Shown in pieces: positions 9,461-20,500 of a stretch of DNA of 64,000 nucleotides. The DNA comes from Helicobacter canadensis MIT 98-5491. GTDB taxonomy: Bacteria; Campylobacterota; Campylobacteria; Campylobacterales; Helicobacteraceae. Position numbers and translations under genes: made by a program. The notes below the pieces were generated by a model that saw only the letters and a list, made by a program, of their open reading frames with translations, had not been told where the DNA came from and made no database searches. Each line of letters begins with the position of its first letter. Position 1 is the first letter of the stretch. The stretch covers positions 66,950-130,949 of the forward strand of contig NZ_CM000776.2 in NCBI RefSeq assembly GCF_000162575.1, read 5' to 3'.

Positions 9461-10392
9461 TAATAGAGTTTTGTCCTATCTAAACCTTGATAAAAATGTT
9501 CCACTTCTTTGGCATAACCATTGAGGTAGAGAGTTTTAACTTGCCCTCTTTTGCCAATGACACGCTCACTGCTTTGAGACCATCTAGGGTGTGAGACTTC
9601 AGGATCTACATTGCCATAAAATCCATATTCTCTAGGATTCTCTTCTTCCCAAGTTGAGATGGGTTTTTCTTTTAAAAATTCAATTTTATGGATACTCTTA
9701 ATGGATTTATATCCATATTTCCAAGGCACAACCAAACGCAGAGGTGCTCCATTTTGTGGAGGTAGAGGCTTTTTATACATTCCAACAGCTAGAAGTGTTA
9801 AGGGGTGCATTGCTTCATCAAGACGCAAAACTTCTTTATAGGGAAAATTAAGCAATTGCATAGCACCTTGCATAGGAAATTGTTTGGGATCATAAAGCGT
9901 TGTAAAACGCATATATTTAGCATTGCTATTTGGTTTTGCAAGCTCTATTAGCTCTCTTAGCTCAAAGCCAACCCAAGGGATAACCATACTCCAAGCTTCA
10001 ACACAGCGAAAACGATATACTCTTTCAACTAAATGTACCTGCTTTAATAAATCAGTATAAGAAATGCTAAAAGGCTTTTCAATCTCTCCTTCAATTTGAA
10101 TCTCCCAAGGAGAAGTTTTTAAAGTGTGTGCTTTGTTTTTTGGATCTGCTTTGGAGAATCCAAACTCATAAAAATTATTATAACTAGTTGCAATTTCTTC
10201 TTTGGTGAGTTCTAAATGCTCACCATTTAGAGTGTATGCTTCTTCTGCACTCATTTCTTTGAAGTCTAATCCTTGCTCCTTTAGCACTGCTGCTAAGAGA
10301 TTATCAGCCAATAAGGCACTCACTAGACTTCCAGCTCCTAGCTTTAAAAATTTCCTTCTAGCATTAAAAAGCTTTTCGGGTGTAATTTCCAT
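9460..10392 (-). CDS. msrP: Periplasmic methionine sulfoxide reductase, molybdopterin subunit
   Basis: MsrP (YedY) repairs oxidised methionines in periplasmic proteins with a molybdenum cofactor. The N-terminus carries a twin-arginine signal (NARRKFLKLGAGSLVSALLA, RR at 12-13). The Mo-ligand cysteine is C130 in YRFRCVEAWSMVIPWVGF. The C-terminal substrate and cofactor residues are in GAPLRLVVPWKYGYKS. The 310 residues match the family. msrQ overlaps by one base. Confidence 0.95.
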   Translation of the reverse strand: MEITPEKLFNARRKFLKLGAGSLVSALLADNLLAAVLKEQGLDFKEMSAEEAYTLNGEHLELTKEEIATSYNNFYEFGFSKADPKNKAHTLKTSPWEIQIEGEIEKPFSISYTDLLKQVHLVERVYRFRCVEAWSMVIPWVGFELRELIELAKPNSNAKYMRFTTLYDPKQFPMQGAMQLLNFPYKEVLRLDEAMHPLTLLAVGMYKKPLPPQNGAPLRLVVPWKYGYKSIKSIHKIEFLKEKPISTWEEENPREYGFYGNVDPEVSHPRWSQSSERVIGKRGQVKTLYLNGYAKEVEHFYQGLDRTKLY

Positions 10393-10468
10393 TGTGTTTG
10401 CTCCGGTTAAAACTTTTTAAAATTTTATCATTTAGAATCTAAATAGCAAAAATGGCATAGATTTACTT

Positions 10469-11992
10469 TTACATTAGTTTTTGCATCGAGAGATAACTAT
10501 TTAATGCACCAATGTATGCCCTAGCTGTTGCTTGTAAGGTATCTAAATGCAAACCATGTCCAATAAATGCGGGTTTGTTTGGCTCAAACTCTGCTTTAAC
10601 AACAACTTTTGCTAAAGCATCTTTACCTTCACTCACTGCTTCTACTTTATAATCTTTTAAAACACCATTATAGCCACTAATTCTATCAATTGTTTTTAAA
10701 ATAGCATCCACGCTACCATTTCCAATGGCTGCATCAATACGATTGGTGCCATCTTTTTGGATAGAGATTGCTGCATAAGGCACACCATTAGAATCGCTAC
10801 TAATTTGCAAACTAATTAATTCAAAAATTTGTGGAATCTTGCTGGTTTGATCAGTTAGAATGGAACGAATATCCTCATCATAAACTTCTTTTTTCTTATC
10901 GCAAAGAATCTTGAATTTTTCAAAGGCACTATCAAGCTCTTCTTGTGAAATTCCATCAAATCCTAAACTTACCAATTTATCTTTAAAAGCTGCTCTACCA
11001 CTATGTTTGCCAAGCACCAATCCATTTTCTTGTGGAATCCCAATATCGCTAGATTTCATAATCTCATAAGTTTCTGGGTGCTTTAGCATACCATCTTGGT
11101 GGATTCCACTTTCGTGAGCAAATGCATTTTTACCCACAATAGCTTTGTTAGGTTGTGGTCTAATGCCTGTAATGTCTGCTACAAGTTTGCTAGTGGCATA
11201 AATTTCTTTGGTTTTGATGTTTGTATCTAAATTTCCAAAAATATCTTTGCGTGTTTTTAGAATCATAACCACTTCTTCTAAGGCTGTGTTTCCTGCGCGT
11301 TCCCCAAGTCCATTGATTGTGCATTCAAGTTGCCTTGCACCATTTTGTATTCCTGCAATAGAGTTAGAGACTGCTAAGCCCAAGTCATTATGGCAATGCA
11401 CTGATAAAATCGCACGATCACCAACGCAAGTTTTCATTTCTTTTATCATTTCGCCAATTTCATTGGGCAAACGATAACCCACTGTATCAGGGAGATTAAG
11501 TGTTGTTGCTCCTGCTTCAATCACCGCTAAAGCTACTTCTTTTAAAAATCCAATATCACTACGACACGCATCTTCACAGCTAAACTCTATGTCTTCACAC
11601 AAGCTTCTTGCAAGTTTGACAGCTTCTACAGCACGCTTAATGACTTCATTGGGTTGCATTTTGAGTTTATATTCCATATGTATAGGGCTTGTTGCAATGA
11701 AAGTATGGATTCGCTTATATTTTGCTTTTTCTAGTGCTTTTGCAGCTGATTCAATATCTTTTGGCACAGCTCTTGCAAGGGAGCATATCGTGCTTTCTTT
11801 GAGTGTTTCAGAAATTCTTGAAATCGCTTCAAAATCCCCAGGACTAGCTGCTGCAAAACCTGCTTCAATAATATCTACGCCCAATTTTTCTAACTGCAAA
11901 GCAAGTTTGATTTTTTCTTCTGTATTCATTGAAGCACCAGGGCTCTGCTCACCATCTCTTAAAGTAGTATCAAAAATTTTTATCATTTCCAT
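10469..11992 (-). CDS. leuA: 2-isopropylmalate synthase
   Basis: LeuA condenses acetyl-CoA and 2-oxoisovalerate, the committed step of leucine synthesis. Visible are [14 protein letters not shown] (residues 8-21, catalytic and metal site), the HCHNDLGLA metal-binding histidines, and [12 protein letters not shown]. The C-terminal regulatory domain (about 390-507) is the part that binds leucine for feedback inhibition. AAAGGAT lies 7 nt before the ATG. Upstream, between pssA and leuA, is a leucine-rich leader ORF whose sequence can pair with this ribosome site, so translational control by leucine supply is likely (see the leader entry). It lies about 7 kb from leuDB. Confidence 0.95.
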   Translation of the reverse strand: MEMIKIFDTTLRDGEQSPGASMNTEEKIKLALQLEKLGVDIIEAGFAAASPGDFEAISRISETLKESTICSLARAVPKDIESAAKALEKAKYKRIHTFIATSPIHMEYKLKMQPNEVIKRAVEAVKLARSLCEDIEFSCEDACRSDIGFLKEVALAVIEAGATTLNLPDTVGYRLPNEIGEMIKEMKTCVGDRAILSVHCHNDLGLAVSNSIAGIQNGARQLECTINGLGERAGNTALEEVVMILKTRKDIFGNLDTNIKTKEIYATSKLVADITGIRPQPNKAIVGKNAFAHESGIHQDGMLKHPETYEIMKSSDIGIPQENGLVLGKHSGRAAFKDKLVSLGFDGISQEELDSAFEKFKILCDKKKEVYDEDIRSILTDQTSKIPQIFELISLQISSDSNGVPYAAISIQKDGTNRIDAAIGNGSVDAILKTIDRISGYNGVLKDYKVEAVSEGKDALAKVVVKAEFEPNKPAFIGHGLHLDTLQATARAYIGALNSYLSMQKLM

Positions 11993-11998
11993 TGTTAT

Positions 11999-12080
11999 AT
12001 CCTTTAAAATATATTTATTGTTTGAGTGAGGGTTAAATGTTAGATTCCCAGTGGTAGCAATAGCGATAAAGTTAAAAGAT
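11999..12080 (-). promoter_or_regulatory. Candidate translational attenuator of leuA: anti-Shine-Dalgarno within the leader ORF
   Basis: On the minus strand, AUCUUUUAA (12080-12072) is complementary over nine positions (one G-U) to UUAAAGGAU (12007-11999), which contains the leuA ribosome site. The anti-SD segment covers the first two leucine codons (CUU UUA) of the leader ORF. A ribosome stalled there would cover the anti-SD and free the leuA site. The pairing is read directly from the sequence; the regulatory role is inference. Confidence 0.45.
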
Positions 12081-12117
12081 TTTTATATGCATTGCTGTAA
12101 TGCCGCGTGTAAGACAT
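12040..12117 (-). CDS. Putative leucine-rich leader peptide of leuA
   Basis: This 25-codon ORF starts at ATG 12117, two bases after the pssA stop. Seven of its last twelve codons are leucine ([13 protein letters not shown], then stop), using CTT, TTA, TTA, CTA, TTG, CTA and CTG. It ends 47 nt before the leuA start codon. The leucine cluster before the first leucine-specific gene is the hallmark of an attenuation leader peptide. The ribosome site is weak (GAGAGAAG), and translation may be coupled to pssA termination. No clear intrinsic terminator with a U-run follows, so control would be translational rather than transcriptional. Confidence 0.6.
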   Translation of the reverse strand: MSYTRHYSNAYKNLLTLSLLLPLGI

Positions 12118-12119
12118 TC

Positions 12120-12851
12120 TCATTTTCTTCTCTCTATAAAATGCTTGGTGAGATAATATAAAGCTCTACTGGGACCAAAAAGCACATAACAAGTGATTAG
12201 AATTGTAATGCTCAAGACTGGATAAGCAAAAAGAATTGCTAAAATGATCATTAAAAGGACAATGATTTTACTAAAGCTTATTTTTTCAAAATTTAATTTC
12301 TTAAAGCTAGGATAGCGAATGTTGCTCACCATTAACAAAGCTACTATCAAACTTCCTATCAATAAAAATGGTGAGATCATCTTTGGATTTTCAAAATATT
12401 TTTGAAAGTAACCCATTTCAAGCAATAGCCAACTTATGACAAAAACTGCTGCAGCAGGAATAGGCAATCCTATAAAGACATTGGGTTCATTTTGATTAGT
12501 TGTGACATTAAATCGTGCAAGTCTAATAGCTCCAAATACAACATAAAGCCCAGAGACAATGATTCCAAGTTTCCCATACATATATCCAACATAGGTAAAT
12601 AAAATCATAGCGGGTGCTACGCCAAAAGCTACAATATCTGCTAATGAATCAAACTCTACACCAAATTTGCTTGTAGTGCCTGTTAATCTTGCTACACGCC
12701 CATCAAGTCCATCAAAGATTAAACTTAATAGCACAAGCCAACAAGCTAGTTGGAATCTTCCCATTGTCGCATAGGAAATACTTAAGATTCCAAGATAGAT
12801 ACTTGCTCCTGTGAAAAAATTTGGCAAAATATACAAAGGATCAATTTTCAT
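12120..12851 (-). CDS. pssA: CDP-diacylglycerol--serine O-phosphatidyltransferase
   Basis: PssA makes phosphatidylserine, the precursor of phosphatidylethanolamine, in the inner membrane. The CDP-alcohol phosphotransferase signature is complete: D47-x2-D50-G51-x2-A54-R55-x8-G64-x3-D68-x3-D72. The 243 residues contain about seven or eight membrane helices. It overlaps the psd-like gene by one base and follows ftsH, the same order as in Campylobacter. Confidence 0.93.
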   Translation of the reverse strand: MKIDPLYILPNFFTGASIYLGILSISYATMGRFQLACWLVLLSLIFDGLDGRVARLTGTTSKFGVEFDSLADIVAFGVAPAMILFTYVGYMYGKLGIIVSGLYVVFGAIRLARFNVTTNQNEPNVFIGLPIPAAAVFVISWLLLEMGYFQKYFENPKMISPFLLIGSLIVALLMVSNIRYPSFKKLNFEKISFSKIIVLLMIILAILFAYPVLSITILITCYVLFGPSRALYYLTKHFIERRK

Positions 12852-13456
12852 TAGCGGATATACCCCATTATGCTAGAACCTGCTAATATTTTATCGCCTA
12901 TGGAGACCTTTACTTCTACATTTTTGGGTAATTGCAATTTAGCCATCCCTTTTAAGAAAAAGCCAATTCGTTCTCCTTCTCTAAATTTGGAATCACAAAA
13001 ATAGATAAAAAGATTGCGAAGGCAAATTTTGGGATATAAAATAAGTGAAATACAAGTTTTAGAACCCATAAACTCTAAACACACTCTCTCGCCCGTTGAT
13101 TCTTGAGCATTGGCTAAACCAGAGATATGATAGAGTTTTTTTGCCATCCCATTTAAAGGCATCCGTATCATCCCACAAAAACAAATAGGCTTTTTGATTG
13201 TTATTAATAGGCTGTCTTCTTGATTTTCTATGTGTGTAATGATTCCATCAATGGGCGCTAAAATGACATCTTGTGAAATATCTTGTGCGATTCTTTCAGG
13301 ATTATAGTAGAAATAAAGAAGAGAAAGCAAGAATACAAAAGCCAAGAAGCCAATGAATTTCCAACTTAATAACCAACAAAAAAATAACACAATTAAAGTG
13401 ATGATAATAGGCTTCCAACCTTCTTTTGCGATAATTTGTGTTGTGGTTTTCAACAT
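12851..13456 (-). CDS. Phosphatidylserine decarboxylase-related membrane protein
   Basis: This 201-residue protein has an N-terminal membrane hairpin (about 17-50). A Psd-like domain follows: LAPIDGIITHIE, then a diverged 'RMPLNG...YHISGLANAQ' where Psd has the membrane-surface and His region, and a closing LPKNVEVKVSIGDKILAG. The family self-cleaves at Gly-Ser to make its pyruvoyl group. At the aligned place (RIGFFLKGMAKLQLP) the serine is replaced by methionine. The nearby GSS at 193-195 is in the wrong place, seven residues from the end. I infer it may not be an active decarboxylase. It lies between ftsH and pssA, overlapping the latter by one base. Confidence 0.75.
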   Translation of the reverse strand: MLKTTTQIIAKEGWKPIIITLIVLFFCWLLSWKFIGFLAFVFLLSLLYFYYNPERIAQDISQDVILAPIDGIITHIENQEDSLLITIKKPICFCGMIRMPLNGMAKKLYHISGLANAQESTGERVCLEFMGSKTCISLILYPKICLRNLFIYFCDSKFREGERIGFFLKGMAKLQLPKNVEVKVSIGDKILAGSSIMGYIR

Positions 13457-13464
13457 TACTCCTT

Positions 13465-15396
13465 TTAGGCTTCCTCTTTTTCTTCTTTAACGATTCTGCT
13501 TTCTAAATTGTGAGCTTTTTCGTATTCTGCAATGATTTCTCGCACTTTCTCTCCATCAATATTTTCTTTTTCAAAGAGTTCTTTGACGATATTTTCAATC
13601 GCCTCTTTGTAGGTTTCTAGCGATTCTTTGACAGCTTCAAAACGCTCATTAAGAAGGGTTTTGATATAAGAATCCATTTTTTGTGCCATTTCTTCACTAT
13701 ATTCCCTTGTGCTACCTAATCCACCATTTAAGAAAACATTGCGTTGTTTCTCTAGCACCATAAGTCCAGCAACATCGGTCATTCCATAGTAGCTTACCAT
13801 AGCTTTAATAATGTCGGTGGCTCTTTCTAAGTCATTGCTAGCCCCTGTGGAAATTTCGCCTAAAAATACTGCTTCAGCTGCTCTTCCACCAAGCAAAACA
13901 TCAACTTCGGCTAACAATTCGTGCTTTTGCATAAGATATTTGTTTTCTTCGGGTGTATTGAGTGTGTATCCAAGTGCTGCTAAACCGCGTGGAATAATAG
14001 AAACCTTGGTTACTTTTTTGGCTCCTTTAGTGATTTCAGCTATAAGTGCGTGCCCACTTTCGTGGTAAGCAACAATTTTTTTCTCTTTTGGAGAGATTCT
14101 GCGAGATTTTTTCTCCAATCCCGCGATACTTCTCTCAACAGCCTCTAAAAAATCACTTTGTTCGACTCCTTTTTTATCATTTCTTCCAGCAAGGAGTGCG
14201 GCTTCATTAACAATATTAGCTAAATCGGCACCTGCAAGTCCGGCTGTTAGCTTTGAAACTTCAAATAAATCAACATTGCGAGCTAATTTGATATTTTTGA
14301 TATGCACTTTTAAAATTTCCACTCTACCTTCAAAGTCAGGTTTATCCACCAAAACTTGTCTATCAAATCTACCTGGACGCAAGAGAGCAGGATCTAAAAC
14401 TTCTGGGCGGTTAGTTGCTGCAAGCACGATAACAGGAGAAGAATCAGAATTAAAACCATCCATTTCGGCTAAAAGTTGATTGAGTGTTTGTTCGCGTTCA
14501 TCATTGCCGCCACCCACCATTCCATTGGCACGACTTTTACCAATTGCATCAATTTCATCAATAAAAATAATACTCGGTGCTTCCTTTTTGGCATTTTCAA
14601 ATAAATCTCTTACTCTGCTTGCCCCAACACCTACAAACATTTCAATAAAGCTACTTCCGCTAACAGAAAAAAATGGGACATTGGCTTCACCTGCTACAGC
14701 TTTTGCAAGGAGTGTTTTACCCGTCCCTGGAGGTCCTACTAATAATACACCTTTAGGTATTTTAGCACCTAATGCTGCGTAACGCTCGGGATTTTTTAGA
14801 AAATCTACAATCTCTACTACCTCATCTTTAGCTTCTGCATTACCTGCCATATCATCAAATTTAACATTGGGCTTTTCTGAATTGACAAGTTTTCTTGAAC
14901 TTCCAAATCCCAATATTCCACTTCCCATATTTTTTTGCATACGATTAGCCAAAAACATCCAAATTGCAAAGAAAATAAAGATAGGCAATACCCAACCAAA
15001 GAGCATATCACTAAGCCAATTGCTTTCGCTATAGCCAGTGTATTCTACACCTTTTTCATCTAGCAAAGGAATTAGTGTGTTATCTGGGCTTACTCTTTGA
15101 GCATTATAGACAATTTTTCCATTTTCATTGTTTGCAGTAGCTTTGATATTAGTTTGTCCAATAGCAACAAAATCTACTTGTTTGTTTTCAATGAGTTTTT
15201 TTAATTCATAGTAGTTAATGGTTTTGGTTGTGTTTGCACCGCTTAATTTGCTTACTTCGCCATTTGGGGACATAAAGCGAAAAATAACAATCGCAATGAT
15301 TGCAAAAATAACAAACATTAAAAGAGGATTCTGATTGAAAAAATTATTAGGTTTTTTATCTTGTGGTTGATTTTGGTTATTGTCTTGTCTTTGCAT
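13465..15396 (-). CDS. ftsH: ATP-dependent zinc metalloprotease FtsH
   Basis: FtsH is a membrane-anchored hexameric AAA+ protease that removes misfolded membrane proteins and tunes lipid enzymes. There are two membrane helices (about 24-42 and 131-150) around a periplasmic domain. Walker A GPPGTGKT is at 221-228, Walker B is [11 protein letters not shown], and the SRH is near [19 protein letters not shown]. The zinc site is HESGH near residue 445. It lies between prmA and the psd-like gene, with 8-nt gaps on both sides. Confidence 0.97.
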   Translation of the reverse strand: MQRQDNNQNQPQDKKPNNFFNQNPLLMFVIFAIIAIVIFRFMSPNGEVSKLSGANTTKTINYYELKKLIENKQVDFVAIGQTNIKATANNENGKIVYNAQRVSPDNTLIPLLDEKGVEYTGYSESNWLSDMLFGWVLPIFIFFAIWMFLANRMQKNMGSGILGFGSSRKLVNSEKPNVKFDDMAGNAEAKDEVVEIVDFLKNPERYAALGAKIPKGVLLVGPPGTGKTLLAKAVAGEANVPFFSVSGSSFIEMFVGVGASRVRDLFENAKKEAPSIIFIDEIDAIGKSRANGMVGGGNDEREQTLNQLLAEMDGFNSDSSPVIVLAATNRPEVLDPALLRPGRFDRQVLVDKPDFEGRVEILKVHIKNIKLARNVDLFEVSKLTAGLAGADLANIVNEAALLAGRNDKKGVEQSDFLEAVERSIAGLEKKSRRISPKEKKIVAYHESGHALIAEITKGAKKVTKVSIIPRGLAALGYTLNTPEENKYLMQKHELLAEVDVLLGGRAAEAVFLGEISTGASNDLERATDIIKAMVSYYGMTDVAGLMVLEKQRNVFLNGGLGSTREYSEEMAQKMDSYIKTLLNERFEAVKESLETYKEAIENIVKELFEKENIDGEKVREIIAEYEKAHNLESRIVKEEKEEA

Positions 15397-15404
15397 TATT
15401 ATCC

Positions 15405-16232
15405 TTATATTTTTTTAAAAGTTAAAGTTACCCATTCTTGATGATTATTTTGGGTAAGTAATTCTAAGTTTTTAAACTTATCAAGAACTTTTTTTGTGTA
15501 TTTTTCTAAAATCCCTGATAAGATTAATATCCCACCTTTCTTAACATAAGAATCTAAGGGTAATGCTACAATAATATCTGCGAGAATATTAGCAATTACC
15601 ACATCAAAATAATCTTTTTTGTCAGTTATTTTATCAATAGATCCTAAAAAAACTTTATCTAAGTTAAGATTATTTTTTTGGGCATTTTCTTTGGTAGCAT
15701 TAACGGCTATTTCATCAGTATCACAACACCAAACTTCTGCGCCACTCTTTTTAGCGGCGATAGATAAAATCCCACTTCCACAACCCACATCCAAAAGTGT
15801 TTTGTTTGCTAAAGAGAGATTATTGAGCGCTTCTAGACAGCCAAAAGTGCTACCATGATGCCCACTACCAAAGGCTAATGCTGGCTCGATGATGAGATTA
15901 ATTTTGTCGGTTTTGGGGGAAAACCAAGGGGGATAAATATAATATTTTCCGCATTCAATGGGTTGTATGGAATCGCGGTATTTGGCAATCCAATCTTCAT
16001 TATTTAAAATATTTGATTCAAATTCTAGATGGATTTTTTCTTGCATAAGATTTTCAAGTTCTTTGCTATAAGCCTCTAATTGCTTTTGAATTGCATTGGT
16101 ATCTTGATAGGTTCGAATGATAAAACCATTTTCAATTTCTTCAATCGCTTCCTTGGTGATTTCTAGTGCCTTATTTTCAAAAAGCCATAAAAATTTATCA
16201 ACTTTGATATTGAGGCAATTATAAGATTCCAT
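15405..16232 (-). CDS. prmA: Ribosomal protein L11 methyltransferase
   Basis: PrmA trimethylates ribosomal protein L11. The C-terminal Rossmann methyltransferase domain shows LLDVGCGSGILSIAA (SAM motif I) and VVIANILADIIVAL, the 'NIL' motif typical of PrmA. LAFGSGHHGST precedes motif I as expected. The 275 residues fit the family. It starts 2 nt after the cheY stop. Confidence 0.92.
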   Translation of the reverse strand: MESYNCLNIKVDKFLWLFENKALEITKEAIEEIENGFIIRTYQDTNAIQKQLEAYSKELENLMQEKIHLEFESNILNNEDWIAKYRDSIQPIECGKYYIYPPWFSPKTDKINLIIEPALAFGSGHHGSTFGCLEALNNLSLANKTLLDVGCGSGILSIAAKKSGAEVWCCDTDEIAVNATKENAQKNNLNLDKVFLGSIDKITDKKDYFDVVIANILADIIVALPLDSYVKKGGILILSGILEKYTKKVLDKFKNLELLTQNNHQEWVTLTFKKI

Positions 16233-16234
16233 TG

Positions 16235-16609
16235 TTAATCATTTACACCTAATACAACTTCTAATTTTTCTTTTAAGACTTGTGGGGTAAATGGCTTGAC
16301 TATATAGTTATTAACGCCAGCCTTGAGAGCAGTAATTACTTCTGCCTTTCCTCCTTCTGTGGTAACCATAATGATAGGAATATCTTTAAATCTTTCATCA
16401 GCACGAACTTTTTTAACTAAGTCTAAACCATTCATTTCAGGCATATTCCAATCTGTGATTAAGACTTTTACATCCGGATTGGCATTCATTTGATCCCAAC
16501 CTTCAACGCCATTTTCTCCTTCTAAAATGTCATTATAACCTAATCTTGCAAGTGTGTTTTTTATGATTCTCCTCATCGTAGAACTATCATCAACAACAAC
16601 CATCTTCAA
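16235..16609 (-). CDS. cheY: Chemotaxis response regulator CheY
   Basis: This single receiver domain of 124 residues, when phosphorylated, binds the flagellar switch to change rotation. Acidic pocket D7-D8, phosphoacceptor D53 (LITDWNMP), T83/T84 and K105 (IVKPF) are all present. The gene heads the cheY-prmA-ftsH run, and an extended -10 lies about 55 nt upstream. Confidence 0.97.
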   Translation of the reverse strand: MKMVVVDDSSTMRRIIKNTLARLGYNDILEGENGVEGWDQMNANPDVKVLITDWNMPEMNGLDLVKKVRADERFKDIPIIMVTTEGGKAEVITALKAGVNNYIVKPFTPQVLKEKLEVVLGVND

Positions 16610-16662
16610 AGCGAACTCCTTATTGCTAGCTAAAGCTAAAATTTTAATTGAAAAATTGTAAT

Positions 16663-16668
16663 ATCATA
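16663..16668 (-). promoter_or_regulatory. Extended -10 promoter of cheY
   Basis: On the minus strand TGCTATGAT lies 54 nt before the cheY ATG in an AT-rich gap. It is one mismatch from TATAAT and keeps the TGn extension. Confidence 0.45.
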
Positions 16669-16720
16669 GCAAAATTTACCATAAGCTACAATTAAATTTT
16701 TTTATCTCATAGGATTTTTG

Positions 16721-17428
16721 TTATTTAAATTTTTTAAAGGCTTCTTTTAAGTCAAGCTTTTTTTCATAGAAAGCTTTACCTACAATGACTCCATCAATTT
16801 TAGAAAGATAGAGTTTCTCTAAATCCTCTAAACACGACAATCCACCGCTTGCAAGAGTAAATTTACCGCTACTTTGAGCAATTTCTTTGGTAAAATCAAT
16901 ATTGATTCCATTGAGCATTCCATCATTGCTAATATCCGTGCAAATGATTGCTTCTATAGGGCTATTTTGAAATTCTTTTGCAAATTCACTTGCAAGGACT
17001 CTTCCTACTTTATCCCAGCCCTCTGTGGCAACTTTTCCATCTTTAGCATCAATTCCAATGACAATAGGATATTTTTGTGCCATTTGTTTAGCAAAATTTG
17101 GATCTTTTAGGGCAATAGAGCCTAGTATAATACGATTTGCACCAAGATTTAAATATTCTTTTATGGTTTCTTCATTGCGGATTCCACCTCCAATTTCAAT
17201 TTTGAGTGTGGAATTTTGGGCGATATTTTCAATCACTGCTTTGTTTTGTGGTTTGCCACAAAAGGCTCCATCTAAATCAACAATGTGTAAATATTCTGCA
17301 CCCATTTCTTCAAAAATCTTTGCGACTTCCAAAGGGTTTTTATAATAAATTTTGGCACTTTCCATTTTGCCTTGTATGAGCCTTACAGCACAGCCATCTT
17401 TTAAGTCAATTGCCGGAATAATTTGCAT
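16721..17428 (-). CDS. hisA: HisA, ProFAR isomerase
   Basis: HisA is a TIM-barrel isomerase in histidine synthesis (the fourth step). Catalytic aspartates are in IIPAIDLKDG (D8) and in ICTDISNDGML. The phosphate-binding loops are GGIRNEETI and SGGLSCLEDL. The 235 residues fit. Its usual partner hisH lies 3.5 kb away on the same strand, separated by an autotransporter gene on the opposite strand. Confidence 0.95.
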   Translation of the reverse strand: MQIIPAIDLKDGCAVRLIQGKMESAKIYYKNPLEVAKIFEEMGAEYLHIVDLDGAFCGKPQNKAVIENIAQNSTLKIEIGGGIRNEETIKEYLNLGANRIILGSIALKDPNFAKQMAQKYPIVIGIDAKDGKVATEGWDKVGRVLASEFAKEFQNSPIEAIICTDISNDGMLNGINIDFTKEIAQSSGKFTLASGGLSCLEDLEKLYLSKIDGVIVGKAFYEKKLDLKEAFKKFK

Positions 17429-17555
17429 TTTCTATCCTTAAAAAAACAACACGCTTTATATTCTTGAAAGCTTTAAGTATATACTTTTATGTTTTTTTTG
17501 TCAATTTCAAAAAAAGATTCTTTTTAATTTATATTAAAAAATAAATTTTTTTTGT

Positions 17556-17561
17556 TATAAT
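17556..17561 (+). promoter_or_regulatory. -10 promoter of the zincin autotransporter
   Basis: TATAAT lies 36 nt before the ATG in a T-rich, A-rich gap that also separates the gene from the divergent hisA. Confidence 0.5.
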
Positions 17562-17597
17562 TTTTTATGATTAGAAAAAAATTTAAAGTTGTAAACT

Positions 17598-20500
17598 ATG
17601 AAATTATACACAAAGATATTCATTTTCGCTTTAAGCGGAGGCTATTTATTTGGTTATGATAGTATTTTGGTTGAGAGTAAGCAAAAGCCAATTTTTCAAC
17701 TAGATTTTTATAATCAGGGAGAAAGTTCAACTTTTATGGGTGAGGCTCAGGTTTCACCTTTTACTCTAACAGATGAACAAAAAAATGAAGTTAAAAGGGC
17801 TGCACAATTTTTGGCAGATATTTTAAGTGTTAATGCCACAAATAATGAACCTATTGCACTTAGTGTAAGCACAATGCAAGAAGCTAATGCGAGTGCTATT
17901 TCATATGATATTCTTACAAATGGGAATTCAGCCTTGTTTGCACAATTGCTTTATGAGAGTTTATCTTTACAGGAGGCAAAAGAGGATTTAAGTCATATTG
18001 TTATCAATCAAGACTCTCAAGGTAATCCCATTTTTCTCTCTAGCGAAGATTTAAAATATTTAGGGACCATTAACATAGGGACATTAGATTGGTATATTGC
18101 ACCTCATCCAAGCGTTTTGCCTATTAACAAGAATCAAGGCGATACTTTTAGTATTTTTACTCACGAACTTTTTCATGCTTTTGGGCTTGGTGCAACCATT
18201 TCTAATGGGTTGAATGCTATTTTTGCGAGTAATCTCAATGCTTATACAAGACATCTTGTGGATTATAGAGGAGTGTATGCGCAAGGGGGTATGCAAATTG
18301 TTGATGATAAATTTTATGAAAGCAATCGTGGCATTTTTCTAGTGGATGTTGGCAATGATATGTGGGGTGATAATTTTGGAGGCAGTCTTAGCAATGCTAG
18401 TGGTCATGCATATTTTGTTGGGAATAATGTTAGTGAAGTGATTAAAAATGCAAGGCTTGGTTTTGATGCGTTTAATGGATTGCCTATTAGCGGTTGGGAA
18501 AATGGAAGTGCAGAATTTTCCCATATTGAATTAGATAATTCATTAATGAGTCACCAAAGTTGGTCTAACTATCTTTATTTTATGGAGGCAGAGCTTGCTT
18601 TGCTTCAAGATTTAGGTTATCGTTTTGATAGGAAGTTATATTTTGGGGATTCCATTTATGAGAATGGAATTGTATGGAATAGCACCCACGGATTTAATGA
18701 TAGAGATGCACAAGGTTGGGTGCTAGGTTCTTATAACCCTAGTGCTTATGGTGTAGGATTGCATATTTATGGCAGAGAGAATGTTATAACGCAAAATCAT
18801 AATATTTTATCTAGAGGAATTGCAGCAAGTGGAATTCGAATAGATGGTAGTGACAATACTTTAAATCTTGCTAGTGGCACTAAAATTCATATGTTAGGAG
18901 ATTACTCTAGTGGAGTGCTTGTGGCTTATGGTAAAAATCACACTCTAAATCATAATGGAGAAATTATTGCTGAGGGCAAAGAAGGTATAGGAATTCACAT
19001 TGATTTTGGGGATAATGAACTAGGAAATAATTCTGAATATAGGGGTTCTTATATGTTTGCTAATCCTAATTATGAAGAAATTGAATTTCAAGATTTTTTA
19101 GAAGCCTATAGGTTAAATGGTGCATTGGTAAGTAATCTTAATTTAGGCAATAAAAGTTATACACAAGGGGATTTAGCAGCTATTTATATTGCAGATAATG
19201 CTTTTGTAGAAAATATTAATATCCAAATGGGAGCCACAATTAAGGGCGATATTATTTCGCTTTGGAATCCAAATAATTCTAAATTATTACAAGGTTATGC
19301 TAATCAATTCTTTACAACCTTGAATTTTGAAAATTTCCAAACAAGGCAAAGTAATCCAGTCAATGCCTTTGTGCTTGAAGGCGGAATTTATGGATATAAT
19401 AGCTTTAAGGTTAAGGTTAATGGAGATCTTGTTTTAAAGGATAATGCTTGGGTGTATGATTTGTATAATAATGCTTCTTTGAAATTAGAAAACTCAAATG
19501 CCTCAATAAAGATAAAAAATCATTTTGAAAATGCTGCCAATGCTACTTTAAATGCACCTATAAACCCTCAAGGGAAACTTAATATTCAGCTTGGAAATTC
19601 GGCAACTTTAGATGGAAATTTAAAATTCTATATGGCAAAAGGGTTTTATGGAGATAAGCTACAGCTTGATAGAGAAAATTTATTTAATACAAATTCTGGC
19701 AATACGACAAATATTTCAGGAAAATTTGCAACAATTGCATATGATGATTCCACAAATCTTTCTCATACCTTAGAATTTCATTTTGATAACCTTAGTGATA
19801 CAATAGAGATTACAAGGGATTATATGAAATTTGCAACTAACGAGGGAGATAAAACTCTAGCGAATGCTTTAGAATCTTTGGCATTTAAAACAGAAGCTAC
19901 TAATCCAACTTCGGTTTTGTTTGAAGAAATAGATTTCACTAGAGATACACAAGCCATTACAAGAACTCTAGAGAATTTGAATGCTACGGCTTATGTGAAT
20001 ACAGCTAAAGCTTCTTTAGATTTTCAACAGCGATTGAATCAAGATTTTTTAAATGATTTTAGAAAGGATTCTAATCGTTTAGAATGGTTAGTGCAAGTTA
20101 TTCCATTTGGAAACTATTCTTATACAAAAGAAAATGGCGATTTTAGTGCTTATAGAGGGTATGGAGGTGGAATCCATACGAGTGCTATTAAGAATTTTAA
20201 TGATTCTTGGAATATGGGATTGCATTTTATTGCCAATTCAAGTTATTTAGAATTTCAAAATGACTTAGAGAGTAATGTGAAAAGTAAGGGAGGATATGCA
20301 GGGGTAACAACGCGATATGATTTGGAAAATTTTTATCTGTTTGGCTCTTTGAGAGTGGGCTATGAAAATAATGAATTAAATCGTGCTATAAATGTAGGTA
20401 GTTATACGCAAAATTTTTCTGCTAATTTTAATACATTAGTTACAAGCACATTTGTTGGAATTGGTAAAGATTTTATTGTAAGCGATGCTTTATCTTTTTT

